Shown here: in pieces, positions 26,480 through 32,493 of the stretch | Layout of the letters: each line of letters starts with the position of its first letter | Position numbering within the stretch: position 1 is the stretch's first letter | Source: Candidatus Bacteroides merdavium | Lineage (GTDB): Bacteria; Bacteroidota; Bacteroidia; Bacteroidales; Bacteroidaceae | Direction: 5' to 3' | Assembly: GCA_019116805.1 (NCBI GenBank) | Contig: DXAV01000021.1 | Span: 1-32,529 of the forward strand | Length of the DNA stretch: 32,529 nt | Notes under the pieces: generated by a model | Seen by the model: only the letters and a program-made list of their open reading frames with translations | Told to the model about the DNA's origin: nothing | Database searches by the model: none | Translations under genes and position numbers: made by a program

Positions 26480-27490
26480 ATGATTAGAGAAGTGAAATTT
26501 GAAAGCCAAGACCGTCGTATCAAGCAAATTCTTGCTGCTTTGAACGAAAACGGTATCAAGGATATCGAAGAAGCTAACCAAATCTGCGAATCTTACGGCC
26601 TCGATCCTTATAAGACTTGTGAGGAAACTCAGCCCATCTGCTTCGAGAACGCAAAATGGGCTTACGTAGTAGGTTGCGCTATCGCCATCAAGAAGGGTGT
26701 AAAGACAGCTGCCGAAGCCGCTGAAGCTATCGGTATCGGTCTGCAGTCTTTCTGTATTCCCGGTTCTGTAGCTGATGACCGTAAGGTAGGTTTGGGCCAC
26801 GGTAACCTGGCAGCCATGCTGCTCCGTGAAGAGACCAAGTGCTTCGCCTTCCTGGCCGGTCACGAATCATTCGCCGCTGCCGAAGGTGCCATCAAGATTG
26901 CCGCCAAGGCCGACAAGGTTCGTAAAGAGCCTCTGCGCTGCATCCTGAACGGTCTGGGTAAGGACGCTGCCATGATCATCTCTCGTATCAATGGCTTTAC
27001 TTACGTTCAGACTCAGTTCGACTACTACACTGGCGAGCTGAAAGTTGTGAAGGAAATCGCTTATAGCGACGGTCCTCGTGCCAAAGTGAAATGCTACGGT
27101 GCCGACGACGTTCGTGAAGGTGTAGCCATCATGTGGAAGGAAGGTGTGGACGTATCCATCACGGGTAACTCTACTAACCCGACCCGCTTCCAGCACCCCG
27201 TTGCAGGTACGTACAAGAAAGAACGCGTACTGGCAGGCAAGCCTTACTTCTCAGTAGCTTCGGGTGGTGGTACAGGCCGTACACTGCATCCGGACAACAT
27301 GGCTGCCGGTCCTGCTTCTTACGGTATGACCGATACAATGGGCCGTATGCATTCAGACGCTCAGTTCGCCGGTTCTTCATCAGTTCCTGCTCACGTAGAA
27401 ATGATGGGCTTCCTGGGTATCGGTAACAACCCGATGGTAGGATGTACGGTAGCTTGCGCCGTTGACGTAGCTCAGGCTTTGAACAAGTAA
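26480..27490 (+). CDS. GGGtGRT family protein, function unknown
   Basis: A 336-residue cytoplasmic protein carrying the family-naming motif in SVASGGGTGRTLHPDNMAAGPASYGMTDTMGRMHSDAQFAG (about 255-295). The N-terminal 80 residues hold several Cys (ANQICESYG, YKTCEETQPICFENAKWAYVVGCAIA), and further Cys occur in CFAFLAGHE, LRCILNG, KCYGADD and GCTVACAVDVA, so a metal or Fe-S role alongside the NifU-like partner is plausible but unproven. Gly-rich loops suggest nucleotide or phosphate binding. Strong codon bias as in its neighbour suggests high expression. It ends at a strong terminator. Confidence 0.82.
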   Translation: MIREVKFESQDRRIKQILAALNENGIKDIEEANQICESYGLDPYKTCEETQPICFENAKWAYVVGCAIAIKKGVKTAAEAAEAIGIGLQSFCIPGSVADDRKVGLGHGNLAAMLLREETKCFAFLAGHESFAAAEGAIKIAAKADKVRKEPLRCILNGLGKDAAMIISRINGFTYVQTQFDYYTGELKVVKEIAYSDGPRAKVKCYGADDVREGVAIMWKEGVDVSITGNSTNPTRFQHPVAGTYKKERVLAGKPYFSVASGGGTGRTLHPDNMAAGPASYGMTDTMGRMHSDAQFAGSSSVPAHVEMMGFLGIGNNPMVGCTVACAVDVAQALNK

Positions 27491-27509
27491 ATCAGCTTAC
27501 TTTTATATA

Positions 27510-27540
27510 AGGAGAATACTCTTTTAAAGAGTATTCTCCT
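27510..27540 (+). terminator. intrinsic terminator after the GGGtGRT gene
   Basis: AGGAGAATACTCTTT and AAAGAGTATTCTCCT form a perfect 15-base inverted repeat around one central base, so the real loop is about five bases. ATTTTAGTTT follows. It lies 19 bases after the stop codon. Confidence 0.85.
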
Positions 27541-27611
27541 ATTTTAGTTTACAATATAGATATTTGGAAAAGCGTTTCCATTCTTTTATTAAAGATATTT
27601 GAGCTTTTGCT

Positions 27612-27748
27612 CTTATTCTCTCAATCTGAAAACCGCCAATTTGAAGTACACGAGAATAAGTTGATGAAAGTTCATGCTCTATAGGGCGTGAACTATCCAT
27701 GCTTATTCGTGTACAAGGTGCTTGGCGGTACCCCAGATTGAAAATAAG
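27612..27748. ncRNA. nested rod-like hairpin, candidate structured RNA or leader
   Basis: Six stacked helices fold 137 bases into a single rod of 44 pairs: CTTATT/AATAAG; TCAATCTG/CAGATTGA; ACCGCCAA/TTGGCGGT; GTACACGA/TCGTGTAC; ATAAG/CTTAT; and AGTTCATGC/GCGTGAACT with an 8-base apical loop (TCTATAGG, 27678-27685). Small internal loops separate the helices (AAA opposite ACCC; TTTGAA opposite AAGGTGC; a GA bulge). No protein-coding frame explains it. It lies between the GGGtGRT terminator and the small HTH gene (ATG 33 bases downstream). It could be a free small RNA, a 5' leader of the HTH gene, or a palindromic mobile relic; the strand is undetermined. Confidence 0.6.
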
Positions 27749-27781
27749 CTATGAATGGTTCCGCCTTTTTTATTATTCACA

Positions 27782-28012
27782 ATGATACACATTGGAAAAC
27801 TAATAGAACAAGAACTTCGCAAGCAAGAACGTTCTGTCACATGGTTCGCAAACAAATTATATTGCGAACGCACCAATGTGTATAGCATCTTCAAACGTGA
27901 AAGTATTGATACCGCTCTACTCTTACGAATCTCAAACATACTTCGCCATAATTTTTTCAGTTACTATATGCACGAACTCGAAGGATGTGATTTTCATTCA
28001 ACACAATCGTGA
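27782..28012 (+). CDS. small helix-turn-helix DNA-binding protein
   Basis: A 76-residue protein from the ATG at 27782 (MIHIGKLIEQELRKQERSVTWFANKLYCERTNVYSIFKRESIDTALLLRISNILRHNFFSYY). The HTH covers roughly residues 17-55: SVTWFANKLYCERTNVYSIFKR matches Cro/XRE-like helices 2 and 3, followed by DTALLLRISNILRHNFF. I recognise it as a compact HTH family frequent in Bacteroidetes. The longer frame from 27755 adds nine hydrophobic residues read through a T-rich stretch and is less likely. It sits directly after the rod-like hairpin and upstream of the membrane/patatin cassette, and could regulate either. Confidence 0.75.
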   Translation: MIHIGKLIEQELRKQERSVTWFANKLYCERTNVYSIFKRESIDTALLLRISNILRHNFFSYYMHELEGCDFHSTQS

Positions 28013-28056
28013 AATTTAACTACGCAAGAACTGTAAAAAAATATACATTTCGGGAG

Positions 28057-28064
28057 TATTTTTG
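28057..28064 (+). promoter_or_regulatory. -7 box of the small membrane protein gene
   Basis: TATTTTTG matches TAnnTTTG 62 bases upstream of the start codon at 28126. No TTTG is found 19-21 bases further upstream. Confidence 0.5.
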
Positions 28065-28125
28065 CGTAAGGATAATCCGAAAACCTTAAAAAGAGTAGGA
28101 AAATATTCACTTAAATGTAAACATT

Positions 28126-28392
28126 ATGGCAAATACAAACGAAAATGTAAATGTTGTAGTTACAAAATCACCTAAAAGCATAGGCATCAGCATTGCTTTA
28201 ACCTTATTCTTCGGTCCACTAGGCATGTTCTACTCAACTATACTGGGTGCAATCATTATGGGAATTATCGACATTATTGTAGGAATTTTCACTCTAGGAC
28301 TTGGACTTTTATTTACCTGGCCCATACAAATCGTTTGGGCAGCTATCGCTACTAATATGTATAATAAGAAATTGATGAAAGGAAAACTTTAA
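28126..28392 (+). CDS. small TM2-like two-helix membrane protein
   Basis: An 88-residue protein with a polar N terminus (about 1-15, Asn/Val/Lys-rich), a hydrophobic segment SIGISIALTLFFGPLGMFYS (18-37), a second long hydrophobic stretch from about 38 to 75 with Gly and Ile repeats (IIMGIIDIIVGIFTLGLGLLF) and a basic C terminus (NKKLMKGKL). The FFGPLGMFYS turn recalls TM2-domain proteins, but the match is loose and the function is unknown. It has its own promoter and a strong terminator directly behind it. It is A+T-rich, like the two following genes. Confidence 0.7.
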   Translation: MANTNENVNVVVTKSPKSIGISIALTLFFGPLGMFYSTILGAIIMGIIDIIVGIFTLGLGLLFTWPIQIVWAAIATNMYNKKLMKGKL

Positions 28393-28398
28393 CTCACA

Positions 28399-28447
28399 GG
28401 GATGTATCAGAAAAGTATCCATGCACATACTGATACATCCCTTTTTT
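28399..28447 (+). terminator. strong intrinsic terminator inside the membrane/patatin cassette
   Basis: GGGATGTATCAG (28399-28410) pairs perfectly with CTGATACATCCC (28430-28441), an inner AGTAT/ATACT extends the stem, and six T follow. It separates the 88-residue gene from the DUF6232-like gene 21 bases further on. The stem core GGATGTATC/GATACATCC also occurs in the terminator at 32384-32409. Confidence 0.9.
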
Positions 28448-28467
28448 ATTACTTTAAATTCATTAAA

Positions 28468-28866
28468 ATGGCCAACACATCCAAACACGCCACTCCAGTA
28501 CAAGTAAGTCAGGATTTCATTTTACTCAACAATCATTGGCGAATCGAAAAAAGAAAGATCAGTGCTGTTTTTGTTACAAGATTGGCGACCTATAGACGTT
28601 ATCCCATCACAACAGGAATTATTCTCCTATTTATTGCCGCAGTAAGCGAGTCTTACATTTGCGTCCTAATGGGTATCGCTTTCATTCTTTCATCATTTTT
28701 AATGAAGACCAAATATATATTGAGAATAAAAATGGAAACAGGAGAAATACGGCCACTCATGTCCACAAACAAAAAGGAATTGGAAATAATTCAGCAAGAA
28801 ATAGAAAAAGCTGTTATGGATAATAATATGAGTGAAAATAAAACCGTTTATAATAAAGAAGAATAA
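28468..28866 (+). CDS. DUF6232-like membrane protein
   Basis: A 132-residue protein. A short soluble part (QVSQDFILLNNHWRIEKRKISAVFVTRL, beta strands leading to an I-S-x-V motif) is followed by a hydrophobic hairpin (about 50-82: TTGIILLFIAAVSESYICVLMGIAFILSSFLM), then KYILRIKMETGEIRPLMSTNKKELEIIQQEIEKAV, a strand-helix tail. That order fits the DUF6232 family of small membrane proteins of unknown function. The start at 28468 is chosen because the earlier ATG at 28402 lies within the terminator stem. The patatin gene starts 2 bases after its stop, so translation is probably coupled. Confidence 0.6.
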   Translation: MANTSKHATPVQVSQDFILLNNHWRIEKRKISAVFVTRLATYRRYPITTGIILLFIAAVSESYICVLMGIAFILSSFLMKTKYILRIKMETGEIRPLMSTNKKELEIIQQEIEKAVMDNNMSENKTVYNKEE

Positions 28867-28868
28867 TC

Positions 28869-29756
28869 ATGCCTAAAGTTAGTATTGTCGTATCTGGTGG
28901 TAGTTCCAAAGGTGCCTATCAAATAGGTTTTTTCAATGCACTTAAAAAAAGCGGATTAGCCTCATCTATCGAAGCTATTTCCGCAACGTCCATTGGGACA
29001 ATCAACGCATACGCATTTCTGACAAATAAGATTGATTTAGCAGAACAATTATGGTTAAACTTGAACGTAAACGGCATCTGGAATTTCAAAAGTAAAATTA
29101 AGAATGAAAAATTCCTAACGAACAGCCTTTCAAAGTTAATTAGCGAGAACGACTACATTTATTGCGATTTTTATGTGACACTAAGTGAAATGTCAACTAT
29201 GTCCGCGCAGTATTTCAACCTGAAAGGGAAAATAAATCCACTCAAAGAAAAAATTTTAGAGACATCAATATCCATCCCATTATTAACCTTCCCACCATTC
29301 CAACAAAAGGACAAGATTTACTTTGACGGAGGTGTAACAGACAATATCCCAACAACCCCTATTATAAACAAAAAACACGATATTTTATTTATTGTACATT
29401 TCACCCCAGAATGTACAATAATCCCCATTCCTACAATCTTACAGGCTGATGTGATCTATATTAACATGAGTCAAAGTGACAAATTCAAGAAAGGAAACTT
29501 CAACTTTAAACGCGAGCAAGTACAAGAAATGATTGAAGAAGGAGAAAGATATACCCTACTAAAAATTAACGAATATCTTCTACACCAGCAACAGAAAACA
29601 ATATATAAACGAGATATTAATTATTACTACTTCTCTGGTGCAAACCTTTTAGCATTACTAAATCGTCTCTTGCGGATTGACAAGGTTAAAAGGATCTTAT
29701 ATATACGTAACATCAAACGGAAATATAAAAATCTAAAGAAATGGTGTCGAAAATAG
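28869..29756 (+). CDS. patatin-like phospholipase
   Basis: A 295-residue lipid acyl hydrolase of the patatin fold. The oxyanion-hole motif is SGGSSKGAYQIGF (residues 9-21), the nucleophile elbow is ISATSIGTINA with Ser41, and the catalytic Asp is Asp153 in YFDGGVTDNIP. The elbow reads A-T-S-I-G, so the first Gly of GxSxG is Ala. There is no signal peptide; the C terminus is basic (about 250-295: IYKRDINYYYF, RIDKVKRILYIRNIKRKYKNLKKWCRK), suiting membrane-surface binding. It is the last gene of the A+T-rich cassette. Patatins occur as membrane-attacking effectors in some anti-phage systems, but no cyclase or known sensor is next to this one. Confidence 0.88.
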   Translation: MPKVSIVVSGGSSKGAYQIGFFNALKKSGLASSIEAISATSIGTINAYAFLTNKIDLAEQLWLNLNVNGIWNFKSKIKNEKFLTNSLSKLISENDYIYCDFYVTLSEMSTMSAQYFNLKGKINPLKEKILETSISIPLLTFPPFQQKDKIYFDGGVTDNIPTTPIINKKHDILFIVHFTPECTIIPIPTILQADVIYINMSQSDKFKKGNFNFKREQVQEMIEEGERYTLLKINEYLLHQQQKTIYKRDINYYYFSGANLLALLNRLLRIDKVKRILYIRNIKRKYKNLKKWCRK

Positions 29757-30038
29757 TAACAGGATTATCCCTGGAGTTGTTATTTTCGTCTCTATAGTCC
29801 ATAGTTACGTCACTAAAGCAAAGTTTACAGAACTAAAGTGAAATATTCATCAACCGCTTTCCACACTTGACAATGTTAATATATCTGAATTATATTACAT
29901 ATGACTCGTAAATACATAAAATGTTAATATATTAGCTAATGGCATTTAGATGTAATATGCATGAAACGTATTATCCTTCCTATTAATACTAAAATACAAG
30001 GAAGTTCTTACGTAAAAATATCACCTCGGCTAAATGCG
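29757..30038. other. A+T-rich gene-free stretch after the patatin gene
   Basis: No credible coding region. It contains two copies of AATGTTAATATAT (29872-29884 and 29920-29932, 48 bases apart), a 9-base inverted repeat ATATTACAT/ATGTAATAT (29892-29900 and 29950-29958), and near 29812-29845 a weak pair of ACTAAAG-containing segments about 20 bases apart that resemble decayed units of the array at 11550. No promoter or terminator is convincing. Confidence 0.55.
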
Positions 30039-30175
30039 CTCCCTATAAGTGGAAACGTTCGTTCCCTATATAAGGTTACGCTTGTTCCCTGTGGGAAGAA
30101 ACTGTCGTTTCCTACGGTGGAAACGCGCGTATCCTACTATAGGAAACTATTGTTTCCTACAAGGGGAACAACCGT
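30039..30175. repeat. tandem array of six 22-23 base units with dyad symmetry
   Basis: Units begin at 30039, 30062, 30085, 30108, 30130 and 30153 (spacing 23, 23, 23, 22, 23). The consensus is about TTTCCTA-N5-GGAAAC-N3-CG. Most units form their own dyad: TTCCC-TGT-GGGAA in unit 3, CGTTTCC/GGAAACG in unit 4, TCCTA-CTA-TAGGA in unit 5 and TGTTTCC/GGGAACA in unit 6. The arms differ between units but stay paired. The array ends 24 bases before the ATG of the radical SAM gene, so it may lie in its 5' leader. The units abut and have no spacers, so it is not CRISPR. Confidence 0.85.
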
Positions 30176-30199
30176 CCAAACAAATTAAACTGGAAAGAA

Positions 30200-31837
30200 A
30201 TGAAACTTCTCTGGATAGACCTCAACAGCTCTTATGCACATTCTTCACTGGCCTTGCCCGCCCTGCATGCACAAATAAAGGACGAAAGTACGATACAATG
30301 GGAAGTGGTGTCGGCCACCATCAACGAAAACATCGGCATGATAGTGGAAGAAATCTGCCGCCACACGCCTGATATCCTGGCCGGAACAGCCTGGCTCTTC
30401 AACCACGAAGCATTGATGCACATCGCCGCACGCGTGAAGGCCCTGCTCCCCCAATGCTGTATCGCACTGGGAGGCCCTGAGTTCTTGGGCGACAACGAGA
30501 CCTACCTGCGAAAACATCCGTTCGTGAGTTCTGTGTTCCGAGGCGAAGGTGAGGAAGTAGTACCCCAATGGCTGGCCTGCTGGAACAATCCCGAAGCTTG
30601 GAATGACATTGACGGCCTGTGTTACCTCGATGCGGAAGGGCGTTACCACGACCACGGAACGGCCCGCGTACTCCACTTTGCCGAGCTGGTACCGCCCGAA
30701 GAGAGCCGTTTCTTCAACTGGAGCAAGCCCTTCGTGCAACTGGAGACTACGCGCGGATGCTTCAACACATGTGCCTTCTGCGTGAGTGGAGGTGAGAAAC
30801 CGGTACGCACGCTTGGACTCGACGCCATCCGCCGAAGGCTGGACATCATCCGCCAACACGGCATCCGCAACGTACGAGTACTGGATCGTACATTCAACTA
30901 CAATAACCATCGGGCCCAAGAACTGCTCGAACTGTTCAGCGAATACCATCCGCACATTCGCTTCCATCTGGAAATCCATCCGGCACTACTCACCGAGGAA
31001 TTGCGCCATAAGCTGGCATACCTACCCCAAGGACTCCTGCATTTGGAAGCAGGTATCCAAAGCCTGCACGAAAAAGTTCTGGAAACAAGCATGCGCAAAG
31101 GAAAACTGAGCGACGCGCTGGACGGGCTGAAATATCTCTGTGCCCTGCCCAACATGGAAACACATGCCGACCTGATAGCGGGACTTCCACTCTACCACTT
31201 GGAACAGATTTTCGAAGACATACGTACGCTGGCAGGTTATCGGGCGGGCGAAATCCAGCTGGAGTCGCTCAAGCTCCTACCAGGCACTTACATGCGACAC
31301 CATGCGGCCGAACTGGGCATCTGCTACTCCACCTATCCGCCCTACGAGGTGCTTCGAACCAACGAAATATCGACCGCCGAACTACAAACGGCCCGATGCC
31401 TGTCTCGCCTGCTTGATGCCTTTTACAACACGCCGGCCTGGCAGGAGATAACCCGCCGCCTGATACTGGAGCAGGAAGGTTTCCTGCATCATTTCTTGAG
31501 TTATCTGACCAAGGCCAACCTGATAGACCAACCGATGAGCCTGGAGAAACGAGGCTTGGTACTATACGAATATATCTGCCGACAAGCCCCCCAATACGCC
31601 ACCGACATGAGCATCGCCTGGATAGAAGCTGGCATGTCGCTGAAGAAACAACCAGCAGAAAAGGTTCGCACCAAGCGGCAGACACCGCCCGAGGCCTGGC
31701 AGGTGGTACACGGCACCTATCACGAGAAGCTCCGCCTGTGTTTCCTCCCAACGGAGGAAGACGAAAAGCATGGTTATTGGTTCGGATTTGAATCGGAAAT
31801 ACAGAAAGCATCACCCGTATTCAAGGCGATAAGTTAG
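30200..31837 (+). CDS. B12-binding radical SAM protein (DUF4080 type)
   Basis: A 545-residue protein. The N terminus (MKLLWIDLNSSYAHSSLALPALHAQ) begins a cobalamin-binding-like Rossmann domain (about 1-140, with LAGTAWLFNHE and ALGGPEFLG). The radical SAM core has the cluster motif CFNTCAFC (Cys187, Cys191, Cys194), followed by VRVLDRTFNYN, FHLEIHPALL and HLEAGIQSLHEKVLETSMRKG. A C-terminal helical domain (about 380-545) is typical of DUF4080. It resembles B12-dependent radical SAM methyltransferases and oxidoreductases; the substrate is unknown. The stop overlaps the stop of convergent ogt (TTAG). The palindromic array is immediately upstream. Confidence 0.9.
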   Translation: MKLLWIDLNSSYAHSSLALPALHAQIKDESTIQWEVVSATINENIGMIVEEICRHTPDILAGTAWLFNHEALMHIAARVKALLPQCCIALGGPEFLGDNETYLRKHPFVSSVFRGEGEEVVPQWLACWNNPEAWNDIDGLCYLDAEGRYHDHGTARVLHFAELVPPEESRFFNWSKPFVQLETTRGCFNTCAFCVSGGEKPVRTLGLDAIRRRLDIIRQHGIRNVRVLDRTFNYNNHRAQELLELFSEYHPHIRFHLEIHPALLTEELRHKLAYLPQGLLHLEAGIQSLHEKVLETSMRKGKLSDALDGLKYLCALPNMETHADLIAGLPLYHLEQIFEDIRTLAGYRAGEIQLESLKLLPGTYMRHHAAELGICYSTYPPYEVLRTNEISTAELQTARCLSRLLDAFYNTPAWQEITRRLILEQEGFLHHFLSYLTKANLIDQPMSLEKRGLVLYEYICRQAPQYATDMSIAWIEAGMSLKKQPAEKVRTKRQTPPEAWQVVHGTYHEKLRLCFLPTEEDEKHGYWFGFESEIQKASPVFKAIS

Positions 31838-32358
31838 CGAGAAAAGGCCGCCTCCCAATCCAGCAGAAAGCGTTTGGCTTCAAGCCCGCCAGCATAACCA
31901 GTGAGACGCCCATCATGCCCCACAACCCGATGGCAGGGGATGAAAAGGGAAAGAGCGTTCAGGCCGTTGGCCGCCGCTACGGCACGCACAGCACGAGGCA
32001 TGCCCATTCGTCGGGCCTGCTCGGAATAAGTACAAGTCCCGCCGTATGGGATGTTCAGCAATTCCTGCCACACTGACAACTGAAACTCCGTGCCTACGGG
32101 CAGAAGAGGGACGTCGAACATCCGTCTGGTTCCGGCAAAATATTCATCAAGCTGGCGGGAAGCTTCCGAGAGGACATCGTGAGCCCCTGGCATATACTCT
32201 GCCCTGAGCAGACGAGCCACGCGTTCCTCCACCCTTGCCCGACAACGGCTCTCCGTCCAGTTGCACAAGCAAAGCCGCCCCCCGCAGACGCCCAGCAACA
32301 GGGTGCCGCATGGAGAAACGTATTCTTGAACAAAGATAGTTCTTTTCATGTCTGCCAT
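31834..32358 (-). CDS. ogt: methylated-DNA--protein-cysteine methyltransferase
   Basis: A 174-residue suicide DNA-repair enzyme removing alkyl groups from O6-alkylguanine and O4-alkylthymine. The acceptor Cys is Cys142 in FIPCHRVVGHDG; the helix-turn-helix with Arg finger (YGGTCTYSEQARRMGMPRAVRAVAAANGLN) and the final GYAGGLEAKRFLLDWE are also present. The N-terminal domain (about 1-85) is of the usual ribonuclease-like type. A second Met at residue 4 (start 32349) is equally possible. There is no fused Ada domain. It lies downstream of tRNA-Thr across a terminator. Confidence 0.94.
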   Translation of the reverse strand: MADMKRTIFVQEYVSPCGTLLLGVCGGRLCLCNWTESRCRARVEERVARLLRAEYMPGAHDVLSEASRQLDEYFAGTRRMFDVPLLPVGTEFQLSVWQELLNIPYGGTCTYSEQARRMGMPRAVRAVAAANGLNALSLFIPCHRVVGHDGRLTGYAGGLEAKRFLLDWEAAFSR

Positions 32359-32383
32359 TTCTTACCTGTGAGAAAACAAAAAA

Positions 32384-32409
32384 GGATGTATCCTCGTTAT
32401 GATACATCC
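32384..32409 (-). terminator. terminator between tRNA-Thr and ogt
   Basis: GGATGTATC and GATACATCC form a perfect 9-base stem with an 8-base loop. On the minus strand it is followed by TTTTTTG; on the plus strand it is followed by TTTTCTTTT, so it could work in both directions. It lies 10 bases after the tRNA 3' end. Confidence 0.82.
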
Positions 32410-32419
32410 TTTTCTTTTG

Positions 32420-32493
32420 AGCCTCTTGTCGGATTCGAACCAACGACCCCGAGATTACAAATCACGTGCTCTGGCCAACTGAGCTAAAGAGGC
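32420..32493 (-). tRNA. tRNA-Thr (anticodon TGT)
   Basis: A 74-base cloverleaf: acceptor GCCTCTT/AAGAGGC, D stem GCTC/GAGC with loop AGTTGGCCA, anticodon loop TTTGTAA (TGT, reading ACA), variable region GGGTC, T stem GTTGG/CCGAC with loop TTCGAAT, discriminator T. CCA is not encoded. The anticodon stem CGTGA/TCTCG has a T-T mismatch at its middle pair; all other pairs are normal. Confidence 0.95.

Noticed and set aside
27703..27939. 78-residue minus-strand frame opposite the HTH gene
   Set aside because: No recognisable domain; it overlaps both the rod hairpin and the conserved HTH protein.
28402..28467. Upstream start for the DUF6232-like protein
   Set aside because: The ATG at 28402 and the added 22 codons lie within the terminator stem and T-run; the ATG at 28468 gives a normal N terminus.
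28869..29756. CBASS-type anti-phage effector
   Set aside because: No cGAS/DncV-like nucleotidyltransferase or ancillary ubiquitin-like or HORMA genes lie next to the patatin gene.
30039..30175. CRISPR array
   Set aside because: Units abut with no spacers, are only 22-23 bases long and vary between copies; no cas genes are present.
29961..30188. 75-residue open reading frame on the plus strand
   Set aside because: It is read through the repeat array, has no start context or domain, and its amino-acid repeats merely reflect the DNA repeat.
27541..30199. Integrated mobile element with integrase or attachment sites
   Set aside because: Composition suggests acquisition, but no integrase, transposase, tRNA-linked duplication or terminal inverted repeat was found.
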